Source of the DNA: Blasia pusilla
Lineage: Eukaryota; Marchantiophyta; Marchantiopsida; Blasiales
DNA: 64,000 nt
Direction of reading: 5' to 3'
Assembly: GCA_050084515.1 (NCBI GenBank)
Contig: CM114271.1
Span: 61,380,001-61,444,000 of the forward strand
Part shown: piece by piece, positions 11,600-28,643 of the stretch
Layout: every line of letters begins with the position of its first letter
Numbering within the stretch: the first letter of the stretch is position 1
Translations under genes and position numbers: made by a program
The notes under the pieces: model-generated
Database searches by the model: none
Seen by the model: only the letters and a program-made list of their open reading frames with translations
Told to the model about the DNA's origin: nothing

Positions 11600-12277
11600 A
11601 AAGTGGCGTTGGAAATCTTATGCAAATTCAATTCTAACGCCCTAAAGACATATAAGAAGAGACTAGGAAACTACCAAAAACTATCAAAGGGACAGTTGGA
11701 TTGAGGGCCACAATGAGCAACCTAAAATTACTTTGGTAAAGGTAGGGAGAGGTAGGAGAATCCCATAAGTACATATAAGGGAGAGTTCTCCAAGGGTGAT
11801 TGGGACCTGAACTCTACTTTGGGGAGCCACGGAGCTAACCAAGGGCACAAAATGGATCGAGAGGTTGGTGTTGGGGTGTGAACATCAAGCCAAGCCCAAT
11901 AGAGTGGTTTCGATTGGAGGTCATCCTTGGATTCCAACCCAAGACTCAATTCTTGGATCTCACTTTGGAACTCATATGACGTTCATTGGATAGTTGGGAC
12001 CACTAGGCATTCAAGCACCATTTTAGGTTCCTAGACTACCCAGAATGTGTGTCCTAAGTCTAGGAAGACTTACCTCTGTTGGGAAGTGAGGAGTTGAGAT
12101 TTTTTGAGCTTGATGCATGGCTCTAGTTGAGAATGCGTGGATTTGGAAGGCTGGTTGACTCAAACCAAGACTAATAAGAGTGTATTTGGCTGCAGATCAG
12201 CATAGTGAGCATGACCTACTAAAGGTAGACTTCCGCAAGATCTGAGATTGATGTTCAAGAGGAATAGGTGCACGACA
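11600..12277 (+). repeat. Dispersed repeat R1, plus copy (terminal repeat of E4)
   Basis: Matches 55505-56130 in inverted orientation over ~650 bp. Shared landmarks are GAGAATCCC, CTGAACTCTACTTTGGGGA versus its TTGAACTCTACTTTAGGGA form, GGTTGACTCAAACCAAGACT and GAGGAATAGGTGCACGACA. Both copies stop at GCACGACA/GCATGACA, the terminal word of the E family. It most likely represents B plus A' of a subfamily distinct from E1-E3. Confidence 0.6.
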
Positions 12278-16164
<3,887 letters not shown>

Positions 16165-17034
16165 TTTCCTGAAGACAATCTTGACCTCCCTTGCTAATCC
16201 AGATCTTGAGATACCAGAATCCTATCGTGACATCACTTCTAGTTGCTTGCGCGCCAATTATTAAGGAAAATAAGAGCTCATGTGTTCAATCAACTCATGT
16301 GAAGAGCTTATGCGTTCAATCAGCTCCCATGTTCAATCAAAGAAGGAAGGCATGCAAATGTAGAAACAAAGGAAAGCCCTCAAGAGAATAAAGGCACGAT
16401 ACTCTCATAGAAGAAAGCAAGATAATAAAAGAGCATCCCAATAGGCTCTCCCGATCACACTCTCCTGTTGAACCACCACACCCTGAGCGAAAAAACCCAA
16501 AGCAATCTGGTAGACTCAACAAGCTATGCACTCTGCTCAAAAGGGGCTTCAAGTGGCAGCTCAATTTTCCGCTAAAAGCTTGTCTACGAAGGCCAAAACC
16601 CTAAACCCAGGCCTCATATAAACCCAACGAACCCAATTCAAATTGAGAGGAAAACTTGGGGAAAATTATTTTCAAAAGTAAGGACTACCTTCTTCCCTCT
16701 AAAGCTTTTTCATAAAATTAAATTTTTTTTAGGTAGGGAAGCTCATTTTTTTAAAAGATTTTTTTTAATATATGTGGATGTGAGACGTATAAACCCTATC
16801 TTATCTTAACATCTTCAGTGGAAGGACAACTAGTAAAAAAGACCCTATTGTTCTTTGAAGGGTTCTATGGAATAAATTATGCCCTATTGTTCTAAGACTT
16901 CTACAAAACTTAATAAGTCTTCCAAGGAACGAAATTAAAAAACCTCATACTTTGTCGCACGTGATGGGGCATTTTTGTGGAAGGGAGACCCTTGAGAATA
17001 AACTTGACAACTAGGATTTATCTAAAATTTCTCT
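16165..17034. other. Unassigned stretch
   Basis: No gene or repeat recognised; short open frames only. T-rich near 16680-16770. Confidence 0.4.
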
Positions 17035-17051
17035 TTCTTTCTTTCTTTCTT

Positions 17052-17092
<41 letters not shown>
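17035..17092 (+). repeat. (TTTC)n/(CT)n microsatellite
   Basis: Starts as TTTC tetranucleotides and grades into about 18 CT units. Confidence 0.95.
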
Positions 17093-17094
<2 letters not shown>

Positions 17095-17276
17095 ACGGTA
17101 GATGACTAAGTGATGTATTTGAACATAAATAAGATCCTCTCAAAGTCTTAAAGAGATCTCTGCTTCAACTCTTACCTTGGACTATGGAGGGAGGTCTCAA
17201 CCGTTGGATGGCGGCATCCCATATCTAGGGCAAGGATGAACCATGTTCAAGAGAGAGTATGCCTTTTATACCTTTA

Positions 17277-17281
<5 letters not shown>

Positions 17282-17355
<74 letters not shown>
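17282..17355 (+). repeat. (AT)n microsatellite with internal break
   Basis: Two AT runs (17282-17322 and ~17331-17355) separated by TTTAATTT. Confidence 0.97.
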
Positions 17356-17359
<4 letters not shown>

Positions 17360-17564
17360 TTGACTACGCTCATGGATTCAAGACTTGGAAAAAAAATCAG
17401 ACCTTCATCCAAAAGAAAATCTCCATGCGGGGAACCTCAAATAGAAATGTTTGACATTTGGATGGTGAATTAAGATGCTTGTCGAATATGATGTCAAGGT
17501 CATATATATGGGAACTTGGTAAGGGATCCCATAGGCTTGTTAGGCTTCCTGAGGACTAGAAATC

Positions 17565-18127
<563 letters not shown>

Positions 18128-18415
18128 CTAGACATGTCCACGGATATGCTACCTGAGTATCCGCGGCCCGCATCTAAGCCCGCCCTTAAGCTTGCCTAGA
18201 CCCAGGCTGGCTGAGCCCGCATCAATTTTGTGGCCCTTGCGGAGCCTGCACTAGCATGTAGGAGGCCCGTAGAAAAGTCCGTGGGGCATCAATTAAGCAG
18301 ACTTAGGCCCATGCATACCCTACATCTGAGCTCGCATGGGCTTAAGGGCGGGCGTGGGTGCGCGCTGCGGGTACCCGGCTTGCACGGACCTGTCCGTCCC
18401 TAAGAAAGACATAAG
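18128..18415. repeat. Imperfect fold-back repeat, GC-rich
   Basis: The left arm contains GCCCGCCCTTAAGC and ATCCGCGGCCCGCATC; the right arm contains GCTTAAGGGCGGGC and CGCTGCGGGTACCCGG in inverted order, with TGTCCACGG/GGACCTGTCCG words at the outer ends. Arms of ~60-100 bp pair imperfectly around a ~100-bp centre. Looks like a short fold-back or MITE-type element. No coding capacity. Confidence 0.55.
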
Positions 18416-20439
18416 TCTAGGGACACAGACTTTTTCTGTGTGCAATCATGCATCCTATGCCATAAGGGAATCCGGATTCTAATACTCAAGCTTCTATTGA
18501 TCCCTAGAAAGAAGAATGTAGCCGAAATTGATGAGAAAGAACTCCATTACAGAGAACCCTTCCTTCTCAGCCGGTTCTAAGCGCAACATGAGATAGATAG
18601 TTCTTGAAAGCCATCTTTTCTCCAATGATACCCTTGCATAGAGCCAAAAGAGCCCTTCCCCCAATTGAATCCAAAATTGGTAACGTATATTCACACGTTA
18701 TTAGGTGACCATTAATTGGATAAGTAGGCCATTCAAACCATAATAGAAAATTAGGGTGTTTTTCGAGACCGAGAAGTTAATGTAGACACAAGAGAGTTGT
18801 TACTAAGCTTATCGAACCATTCACATGAAAGTTATGCCCAAGAAATTGCAACTTTATGATTCCCCTACACCGTCGATAGATGGAGTTCTATCGTGTCAAC
18901 ATGATAAAACTTCACTTGTTGACCGTGTAGGGGAATATTTTAACACAAAACATTTAAAATTAATTTGGATATGGTGAATACCACCTAAAGCTAGGAGACT
19001 TGATCTCCATTTCAGGGTTTGTTACGTGGTCTTGAAAGTGGATAAACATGTATGGGGGTGCATTATGTATTAGTGTGGATAAGAACAATGATGTTGATTG
19101 TGTAACGATAATTGTATGCATGGCATATAGGACGGAGGAAGGGAAGAATAGACACCAAGGGAATAAAATGATCACATACAAGAGAGGTCATGGACGAACT
19201 TAGTTGGGAAAGGGTCAAGAGAATGGGAGTGGGATCACATCTAGAGGATGGGCGAAGGAGGAACATCGGGGAGGGGGAGGGAATGGAGCATTATGTATGG
19301 GAGTGGGAGAGAGTTCAAAGAAGGCTCATCTTAATGTTGCATGGAAATAAATAAGTCCATCCTAAGAATTATCCTTATAAGACATGTTCTAACCATACAA
19401 GACACACGATGCTTTCTTTACACTTTTATAGCCAAAGTAGAGGTGCCTACAAAGAGTATATTTATTATGGGTCCACTTGGGAAAAAATAGGATGAGAAAG
19501 GAAATCATAGTTTTATTTTAAAACTAAAATTTATGGGATTTCAAGTAAGAGCCAATTAAAAATAGGAAAAATTAAATGTAGCCGATTTGACGCATAGAAA
19601 TAAAAGGACATTTAATGAAGGTACGGCATGCTTTATTCTCTTCGTATGGTATTATGATACTATTGTTTTGCTATAATTTCGTTTAACAAAATATATATAT
19701 TCGTTAACGGCAGACATGACTATATACCTACTCACTAAGAATACACATCCTCGCGATCCGAAAGCCGAAACTTTATTATTTTTCATCCATTAACGGGATA
19801 TGGAAAAAGTGTCATAAAGACACAATTCATTGGTATAAGAGATTATGAAAAAAATTCAAATAAAAACGACCTCTGCAATCTTTGAAAGGAACACCAGTAT
19901 TAGTCCATAGAAAATGCCCAGTGCCATTGCTACATGACAAATTGATTATAACACCTAAGAAAATGAAAGTAAATGAATCCAAATATACACGATTAACAAA
20001 GGTTCATACATATATACCAGTTTTGATAGGTATTTCAAGTAACATCTTCTTTATATACTTAAATGGAAGGTGCATTTCTCCTATTGGTCCATAGATAAGA
20101 TGTGTACTTGTTACGAAGGTTCGGATGAACCGTGTGGAATTACAAATTTCAAATTACGTATAGAAATAGCCAACTGGAGCTACAAACGTCCGTTTGAATA
20201 CCGCATGATGAGAAATAATTTAGATACTTCGTCATATTTTGTTTCCAGAAAATCCTGAGAATGAAAAATATCCATTTTAGAAAAGAAAAACTCCGCGGAC
20301 CCAATTCTCGAGACGAAAGAAAGAATTGAAATTGAAGAGGATTAATAAACACGAAGAGAATAAATGACAAGCCAAGAAGCCCGCGACACGAAAGCAAGAA
20401 AGGCACGAGAATATAAAGGTGTGAACGGTTACGCGTTGT
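18416..20439. other. Unassigned stretch
   Basis: No gene or family recognised. Frames up to ~85 codons occur on both strands but show no motif. Confidence 0.4.
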
Positions 20440-23400
20440 CTGTGCTAAATTCTCGAAAGGCGTCCATTAGGGTCCATTAGGGCTGCTGACAATAGAGCTC
20501 CGACATTAGAGGGTTCAGCGATTACACTAACGCACCTGCTGACAGAATGCAATGAGGCATGTTCAGACTTCAGAGCTTGAGAACGTGAGACGCGGGCACC
20601 GAAAAGTGACCATATGCACAAAAGACAAATAAGAATCCCCCAAGTCCGGGGCACAGAGAGACTCATGAAGTATACGGTACTCTACAGTTTAGATCCGATG
20701 ATTTCGATGGGAGTTGGTCCGTCTGAGTTTGTCGCCGTGATAACGGGACCCATCTTTAAACTAACTCAAGCACGGGTCAGAAAACGCGGATGTACAGGTG
20801 CAATGATGCAATCTAGCGAGAGCGATCCCGAATTTAGCGGCGAGGAAGTATACAGTGCTAGAGCTAGAGCGGTGGTGAAACTGTCAGCTCCGTCATTTGC
20901 CGCCGTGACTATGGGGCTCGCAGCGGTGAATCTGGATTCTGGAGCTGCCGGTAATTTGCAAACGGTGAGACAATTTGCAGAGGTACGTGTGGTACTATAG
21001 TACGGTTGATAGGATTCTGACATTACCATTTACGACCTCGTCTTGTAAATAAATGATTATTTTCCTTATCTGAATTTATGTCACAACTACGTTGTTGAGC
21101 GGACAATACGTGTTCCGATCGAGGTATTTCTTCGTCAGTGTATACTTTTCGAATACAGTAGACCGTGCCCTGCAACGCGGCTCACTGGCTCTCCTACGGC
21201 TTTGTCGGCTCTCGATGGAAGAGGATCTAAGCGTTCTATTTGGTCCGGGCGGCTATGGAGTAATCGGACCGACCTCACAGCATTTTATCACACTTCAGGG
21301 GCTCTAACTTGTAATGTGTCACATGCATGACGGAGCCGTTTCCATGTTCGCAACTCTATACGGGATTCTTTCATTCGCACATGATGTATAATATGTATAT
21401 AAATAGAATAGAAAATATCAGCAAACACTAGAAAATATAGAACTACTACTAAGCGGGCTACTACTAGCATGGAGCACACGTGGTTGGAAAGTGCGGAGAG
21501 CGGAGTGGGAAGGAAAGGTGTAAGGAAGAAGACTCAGCTTTATAATCGGACATGGCTTCGTGCTATTCGCCACAGAGATGCATTTGCCTTCCCAATTTTT
21601 CCACTCAAGAAACGAGTTGTGACCCTGGTTACACGCTCCGAAAATTCTACCGGGTGCTACAGAGCGCTACACGATTACAACTCCATCCTTTTCTTCACCG
21701 CTCTCAACTCTGCCCGCGAAGTTTAGAGACCTCCGTGGGGAGTTTCAATTCCTGTAGTACACAGACATGTCAGTTTTGTGCATCTGGTACAGTCGCATTC
21801 GAATATCGCTCAGGCCTTCGCTCGCCATGCGGGCCCGACCCAAGAGGCTTCGGTCGACTAGAGTCTCAACCGAGTCTTGGTTCACACCTGATCTAGATCT
21901 GCGCAGACCATGGCAGTTGCGGACTTTGGGAATTCCGCAGTCGGACTTCCCTCTGTTCATCGGAAAGTGAGGTCTCTCCAAAGGAAATACTCGAAAAGAT
22001 TACTATGAGCTGTGGATGAAGTCGTTCGTACCGGCCATAGCTTTCGAACACATGTGGGCACGCTGAGCCCTGAGAAGCTCCAGGCATGGCAGCCATGCTT
22101 GCAGCTGCCGAGCTCTTCTTTTATTTACCTGCGCGCTCTGTGCGTTACTACATCCCTCGCGAAATTTCCCCTGGGGCGTTTCATGATCGAGCGATGCTGT
22201 CGCAAAGTCGCTAGATGTGTCAGGATGTGGCAGTTGGAAAATATTCGATTAAAAATTTTCCGCAGACTTATTAGCTAGCTGGTGTGAGTAGCTAGCAAGC
22301 AATGTTAGTCATGAGGACTTTTCACCTTCGGAAGCGTTCCGATTACACCGATGGTAGAACGTACGTTTAAACCCATGACCGGGAAAGCCTGTGCCGAGCC
22401 GACCGGCTATCTTGTCCTCTTGCAGGAGGAAACCAACAGTTTCATTCGGTGCACACTCACTCTGACTCTAGAATCCGCGAGAGATTGATCGCGTGCGTGC
22501 GCAGACTGTAGCTCCGGTTTTGCGTGAATTGATCCCTCTACCAGATGATCACCGCGCTCGCGAGGTGCAGTTTCTTTTGATAGAATCCATTCCCGCACCT
22601 GCCGCACATTCTCAGGCGGGGCTCCTCCCACTCGCTCATGAAAGCCGGAGGCTGCGAGATCGGGGCTGGGTGCATTCGTGGGAACAACTCCGGGCACGAT
22701 TTTTCGACGGGGAATCGGTCAATCGGTCGTCCCGACTCGCTCGATTAAATGGAAATAAAAAACTCGAGACCAGACGACCTTGGAGGCAATTTGGTGCTCC
22801 AGGCGCAAGTACTAACTAAGTAACTAACTGCAGCCGATGCACTCAGGCTGCACTGCCAGCAGCCCTGGCTGGCCCTCCCGGGGGTTCACATTCCTCGTTG
22901 ACTTGGACTTAATGTCCACTCATGTGGACATTTTGATATCGACTTCGGCCTCTTTCGAATCGGCGGAATCTCGAGCCGGGCCTGGCCCACCGCGCCACGA
23001 AGACTCGCACGGTGCGATGTGCGGAGCGCCATGCACAGTGAGTGGAGCTATGAAGTTGGAACCGATTAATAATCCGCCGCTCTCTTCTAGGAAGGTTACT
23101 AGCTCCAGGCAACGACTTGTATGCTTGGGTTGATTGCGCTGTGACATGCATGGCTTGAAGGCGGTGGCACATCTCTGCAGTGACATTCTGGCGCACCCGA
23201 GGTTCGTGGTAGATGGATGGGTGGTACAAAAAATGGACCGGAGTGTTCCTGGAGACGTGACGTTACAACGGAACTGCAGAGTTGGGGTGGGGCTGCTTGC
23301 TGATCACATCTTATGCCTTGCTGCGATCATCACGAACTTTTGCGGAGGAATATGCATCATCTCCGTCCCTGCGATTCGTCGGTGCCTGTTCCAGGGTAGA

Positions 23401-26400
23401 AAGCCGCTGCCGACTCCGTACACTTCGCCTCGCCGCAATGTCAGCCGATGCGTAGATCTAACCCTTGGAGTGTCAGTTTCCGATGCAAGGATCTCCAACT
23501 TTTGATGTCAGTTTTAGATCTGTGCATCTAAAACTGACATTTAATGTTTTAGACGCATAGATCTAAAACTTTAAACTTTTTCTGTCCTGGGTGTAGTTCC
23601 ACACGATCTGCGAGTTTCCCCCGGCCTATACAATGTGGGGTTTTCTTTTTAATGTCCTTGCTCAATTTTTCTTCGAAGGTACGAATGAGGAAGAAGAAAG
23701 ATCTCTGCCTTTTCTAAGAGTTTGAGAGGAGTGGAGACACGGTAAATGCGACTGTGGCTTGTGAGAGCGCTCCGTGCTAATCCAGCAGATTTCGAAATCT
23801 AGGGCACTTGAGGTTGAGGTGAGTTTCCCATTTCTTAATTAATATCTATACTATTTTTCATAAGTGATTCTTGATTTTCGGACTCTCTTCTTGAAGTTGG
23901 AAAGTGAATCATTCGAAGACCATTTAAATCCAAACGCGTGCTAAGCACGGGGTTAACAACTCTAATTTATCATAGCAGTGTGATCAATTCGAGTGTTTCC
24001 AGCTTTTTTATGTACTTCACATCCCCTGGTTTTACTCGCACATTCTCCTCTCTCAAACATGAGTTTTTAAAATGTTTTTTTCCCTTCATCGCTCTAGTCC
24101 ACTTTCAATCTTGTGTACCATGCCATACTTGAAAGTAAAATATCCAAAACATATTTAAAAGTCAGATACGTGTAAGATAGGAAACCATTAGAAGTACAAG
24201 AAGGGAAGAGGAAAATAGAGAAAAGAGGGAACGTTTTGGAATCTAATTTCAACTTACAATATCAGTAGCATCTAAAACATCTTAATACCAATCTAATAAT
24301 GGAGTTCCCAGCCATGACGATTCGCTCATAATCCATTTCTTACCGCTTAAATTTTGAACCCCTCACCCATAATTCTCATACATCTACTAGTTTTACATTG
24401 AATATTGGGTCCACCGATATAGTTCCTTTTTATTATCCTTATTCAAGACATGCCACAAAATAATCCTTTGAAGCATGGAACGGAAGTCCAAGTCATGTTT
24501 CATCGGCATTCATATATGATTGCTCATAATATGCCTATGGGGCGCTCAACTGATTTTGTGAGGTCAAAAGGGACATAGTCAAGTTGTTATCCATCCTTTG
24601 GAAGTTTTACTACTTTTTAATAAACCAATGAGATTGAAAAAGCATTTCTTTTCGGTTGTCGCTTAGTCCTTCAGCCAGACGTGGATCATTCTCTGCGCTA
24701 TACGGACTTCCGTCTGCTTCTCATGAAAAACAAACGAAAGCGAACATTTCGTAGTATGGTACATCACATGACGACTTGGAATCCCAAGTGGAGAGTAGAT
24801 CTGAATGATGTAGATACGAAACTCAGATTTTTCCGACTTTGCTCGTGACACTATTTGTTTGATGCATCTGCTTCCGAAGTATTTCCAAAATAAATATCTT
24901 GTGTTACATACTCAGAAAACGGCGCGAGTCAATTCGTTCGGACGGAATTTTGTCCCATACACGGCTCGATCCGACGAAAAACTGGTACAGATTCTTTTCA
25001 ACGCAGATTGATTGATCATCGTGATTATATTAGAAATGAGTTCCCCTTTATTCGTGATCACTATGGCGGATACTGCTGGTGAAACCACCCCCCCCCCCCT
25101 CCTGACTAGAATTATCGAAGCGATTGTAAGCGGAAATGTTTGCGCTTTATCACATTCACGATATGTCGTCCGGCGACCCCATCCACTGTAATGAATTACG
25201 CCGCATACAGTCTCGCTCGCTGCCGTTCACGTATGGTCGCGGGCTAATATCATCAATTAAACCTTTGTGCTCGCTTGCATAGAACCAGCGGAAGGACAGA
25301 GAGAGTGGTCATGGAGTGTAGTCGCGGGGTTTTGGACCGGTTCCATCTCCAAGCAGCCAGAAAGGGAAGCATAGGGAAGCAAAGGGCACACAGTCTTCCC
25401 CTCCAGAGATTGAGGGAGTCCCGTCGCTGTCGCCGTGATGATGGCCGATCGAGAAATGCCTAGAAATATAAGATTACAATTCGCAGCGAATAAAGAACAA
25501 GAGCGAGCGGGACTGTACGCGACATTCTCGATCGCTCTACTTGTGTCATTCTGCGTGGACGCAATTCGTTGAGATCGCTCTGCATGAAGAGGGCGGCGGC
25601 TTTCTCTTGGCATCGGATGGCGTTCCGCGGGGGAATGAGTTCGCTGGTCTGGAAAATTGAACATGGAAGCATGCGGAGAAATAATTCTCTCGAGTGTACC
25701 GTATCGTTTCCCGTTTCAATTTTCCTTTGTTACATGTGTGAACTATCCCATACTGTTAGCCGTGTCCGCATACCTCTCGCATAGGATTTCACCATCATCC
25801 GCTCTAGACTTCTTCTGATTCTAGCGCCGGGATCGATAGAGCCAACGATTCTGCACAGTTCTAAGACTAACCTATTCGCCCGCGAATTGGAAATGCGTCT
25901 TGTGGATGCGAGTTGATGGTAGCTACAAGTGTTCCCTCATGTTGAATCGCTCGATTCGTACCTTGGCGTATCCGAGATTGAACCACAGATCAAATCGGCA
26001 GAGGACTTCGAAGTCGCTCCGCTCCGCTCCACTCCTGCGGCATTCGTACGCGTGCGATCGACTTACGAACTTTGAGAAAGAACCTTCGAGTTGAAGAAGA
26101 CTCCCGCTAGACCTAGCGCCGATTGCAGGAATTGTCCGTCGTCTTTCTGACGCGCTTTTCGTCTCCATCTCATCCTCGGGAATGACGAGTTAGACATGTC
26201 GGACCTTCGATCTCTGAGATCTACCCAGTATTGCCAAACTGGTCTGGAATTATAAATCTTGGGGGAGACAACTTTAGGAAATGGGCCCAGACCGCCAAAT
26301 GTGTCGGATTGGACGCTCTTTCTTGCGCCATAGGCATGCAGCTCCATGGTGTGTACGGAGACTTGCGAACGTCTGCAAAACTGCCACATCCTACAGTTTG

Positions 26401-27090
26401 AGATGCCCCACGAGCCCACGATTTCGCACAACTGTACTGCAAACAACATAGACCGCACAGATCTGGCCACAGCTTGAGACGCCGACATATACATGAAAAA
26501 AGTCACCACAAGTGACGATAAGTCGAGATGCTCCAAAAATCCATCTACTTGAAAAAACCCTATAAGCCCACTCCAAAGGAGCCAAAACAACCACAAGATA
26601 TTAGGTCAGTCGTTTCCAGTAGTGCCATTCATACTGAAAAAAAATGCAGCATAGTTTTCGCCACCTCGAAAAACGATATAAACATACAAAATTCAAAAGA
26701 ACCGACCATAACTCGAGGCACGTCACAAAAAAGAAAACGAGACAAACGTACCCACAAAGAGGAACGAGAACCGAACGTCTAGATATAAACACACAAATAG
26801 TTAAAAAACGAACGAGAGCTTGAGGTACTCGGAAACCGATTTACGTGAAAGCTGTAAAGCGATTTAGACCCACCAAAAAGTTGAAGCAAGCGACTTGAGA
26901 CACGACGAGACAGCTTACCATAACTCGAAACACCTCATGAATCTCGATGTATGGACGGTACGAGACCCCAAAAACCGACTGAATCTTCCAAACCGTCGAA
27001 AGCACTGGACAGGTAAGAAACAAGACATCCTTTGAGACGGGAGAAGATTCGAATGCATCGGATTCCCCTCACTTGCCATAGATTACTCGG
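20440..27090. other. Unassigned CpG-richer block
   Basis: About 6.6 kb that looks richer in CpG than its flanks by eye. Open frames up to 177 codons (minus strand, 26596-26063) and 135 codons (minus, 25664-25257) exist but overlap frames on the other strand, lack recognisable motifs and start with no clear context. A C13 run lies at ~25088. I see no rRNA, tRNA or organellar gene in it. It could hold an unrecognised or lineage-specific gene. Confidence 0.35.
23506..23539. repeat. 34-bp inverted repeat
   Basis: TGTCAGTTTTAGAT (23506-23519) and its exact complement (23526-23539) around a 6-base loop. A further ATCTAAAAC copy follows at ~23560. Confidence 0.9.
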
Positions 27091-27144
27091 AAGAGTCCAT
27101 ACTTTTAGCACCGTGAAATCACGGTGCTAAAAGTATGGACTCTT
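27091..27144. repeat. 25-bp perfect hairpin
   Basis: Arms 27091-27115 and 27120-27144 are perfectly complementary around AAAT. It lies at the edge of repeat R2. It may be two joined termini of an excised or fold-back element. Confidence 0.95.
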
Positions 27145-27148
27145 TCAG

Positions 27149-27593
27149 TTAACTTAGATCTAAGTTAAGTATTTGGGGACTACCAGGTAGTGAAAGAAAT
27201 GTTCCATGTGAGTCCTACCTTTCTCTTCTCATCCGAGTCATCCCTCCCCACTTTCATGCAAATTCTTCTCCCCTACTCCCACTCTCTTCCCCCAAATTTT
27301 TGAACATCATCCAAGGTTGCATGGGGATAAAGTTCATATCCATGAACATATGTATATGTTTGTGAACTTACTCCGTTTTATGGAAGGATTTGTTTATGTG
27401 GGTTTTATTTTCCCCTTCTTTTTCATTCCTCCACTTTTTGTAATGCTCCCCATTTTCCTCCCTCCACCTCCACTTCCCCTTTATTTCTCCTTCCATGAGC
27501 TATAAGTGTGGGCCATATCTCTTGCAAGACATGTCCATCCATGTCCGTCCAAAAAATAGACTTGTTCGTTGTTGTGCAACTTGCAAAAAGAAG
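27149..27593 (+). repeat. Dispersed repeat R2, longer copy 2
   Basis: Begins TTAACTTAGATCTAAGTTAA, runs through TATTTGGGGACT, CATCCCTCCCCACTTTCATG and GGATAAAGTTCATATCCATG, then enters the part shared with 2436-2766. It is followed by a second copy at 28206. The two direct copies flank ~610 bp of AT-rich DNA, which could make this a small terminal-repeat element. Confidence 0.65.
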
Positions 27594-28205
27594 ATAATCA
27601 ATTTTTTGGGAAAAAAATAATATTGTCAAACAATGAAGTGTAAGTGGAATAAAATATGGTCGAAAAGTTGAAAATTCAGAATTTAATTATTTTTTAGACT
27701 ATGGAAATTCCTATTTTTGATTATTACATGCCATAGGATAAAATATACGTGGCATATGAATGATGGAGTATTAACTAGAAAATTCAAGATCTAATATTCT
27801 AGTTAATACATCATTCATATGCATCATATATATCTACATGTGCATCAATCTTGGGGGAGTCTATGAAAAGAAAGTATTCAATATTCAATTTATGCAAAAG
27901 CTTAAGTGAAAACTTATACAAAGTATATAAAACCTAGATTTCAGTTTATGATATAAGTGAAAACAACTTATCATGTGCATTGCATTGCTCAAGTTGTACA
28001 TTAGAATACTAATACATGTATGAATGAAAAACTCTTTTTGTATATGCACTATACATAGGACCAAATTTCGACAACATAGGGTTGTTTCTAGCTCTGTAAT
28101 TTCCATAAATTACACATCCATTATTTTAATGCAAAAGACAGTTTTACCATGTGGCTTATGTTTGAATGTGATAAGGGCAATTGTAAAGTCATAATGGGTT
28201 TGTAG
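27594..28205. other. AT-rich spacer between R2 copies
   Basis: No coding signal. Contains AGAAAATTCAAGATCTAATA and a TTAACTAGAA/TTCTAGTTAA word pair near 27774-27806, i.e. a small palindrome. Confidence 0.45.
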
Positions 28206-28494
28206 TTGATTTGTGTAATCTTAACTTAATCTAAGTTAAGTATTTGGGGACTCGTAGGTTGTGAAAGAAATTTTTCATGTGAGTCCCACCTCACTCTTCT
28301 CATCGGAGTCATCCCTCCCCACTTTCATGCAAATTCTTCCCCCCTACTCCCACTCTCTTCCCCCAAATTTTTGAATTATATCATCCAAGGTTACATGGGG
28401 ATAAAGTTCATATCCATGAACACACACATATATATATATATATATACTCCGTTTGATGGAAGGACTTGTCTATGTGGGTCTCAGCTTCCCTTTC
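28206..28494 (+). repeat. Dispersed repeat R2, copy 3, cut by E1
   Basis: Matches 27149-27430 closely, including TATTTGGGGACT and CACTTTCATGCAAATTCTTC. A short (TA)n run replaces part of it at ~28427-28446. It ends abruptly at 28494, where the truncated B segment of E1 begins, so the E1 5' end and R2 are joined by a deletion or a later insertion. Confidence 0.65.
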
Positions 28495-28629
28495 TATGAT
28501 CCCTTGCCTTGTGAGTGTAACCCATGCCTCTTATTAGTAGAGTGGGTTTGGTTTGACATTGAGAGAGACATGTGAGAGTGCACACATATAAAAACTATGG
28601 TGTTGTGAGAGAGATTTCACCTTATTTTA
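28495..28629 (+). repeat. E1 5' terminal segment B1 (truncated)
   Basis: 135 bp aligning without gaps to 47437-47571, the end of B2; shared words include CCCTTGCCTTGT and GAGAGAGATTTCACCTTATT. The segment after it does not resemble A, so B is not followed by A at the 5' end. Confidence 0.85.
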
Positions 28630-28631
28630 CA

Positions 28632-28643
28632 AAAAGAGAATGA
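28632..28643 (+). promoter_or_regulatory. E1 candidate self-primer binding site
   Basis: AAAAGAGAATGA lies two bases after the end of B1. Its complement TCATTCTCTTTT occurs, with a CT insertion, at 47393-47406 in B2, ~30 bases after a TATA-like word at 47364. By analogy with Tf1/sushi elements, the transcript 5' end could fold back and prime here. No tRNA-type primer site (such as TGGTATCAGAGC) is visible. Confidence 0.45.

Larger units (their letters stand above)
10730..12277 (+). mobile_element. E4: 3' part of another E-family element
   Basis: Plus-strand integrase remnant (10735-11280), then a 56-bp triplication across a seam-like sequence, then repeat R1 ending in GCACGACA at 12277, the same terminal heptamer as E1 and E2. 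It abuts E3 tail-to-tail at ~10.73 kb. The A/A' relation cannot be shown convincingly here, so the assignment of its terminal parts is partly inference. Confidence 0.55.

Noticed and set aside
19882-20258. Possible organellar insertion
   Set aside because: The text resembles plastid-like composition, but no plastid gene could be named from it.
26063-26596. 177-codon minus-strand frame as a gene
   Set aside because: No motif, no context, overlapping frames on the other strand; kept only as a mention in the unassigned block.
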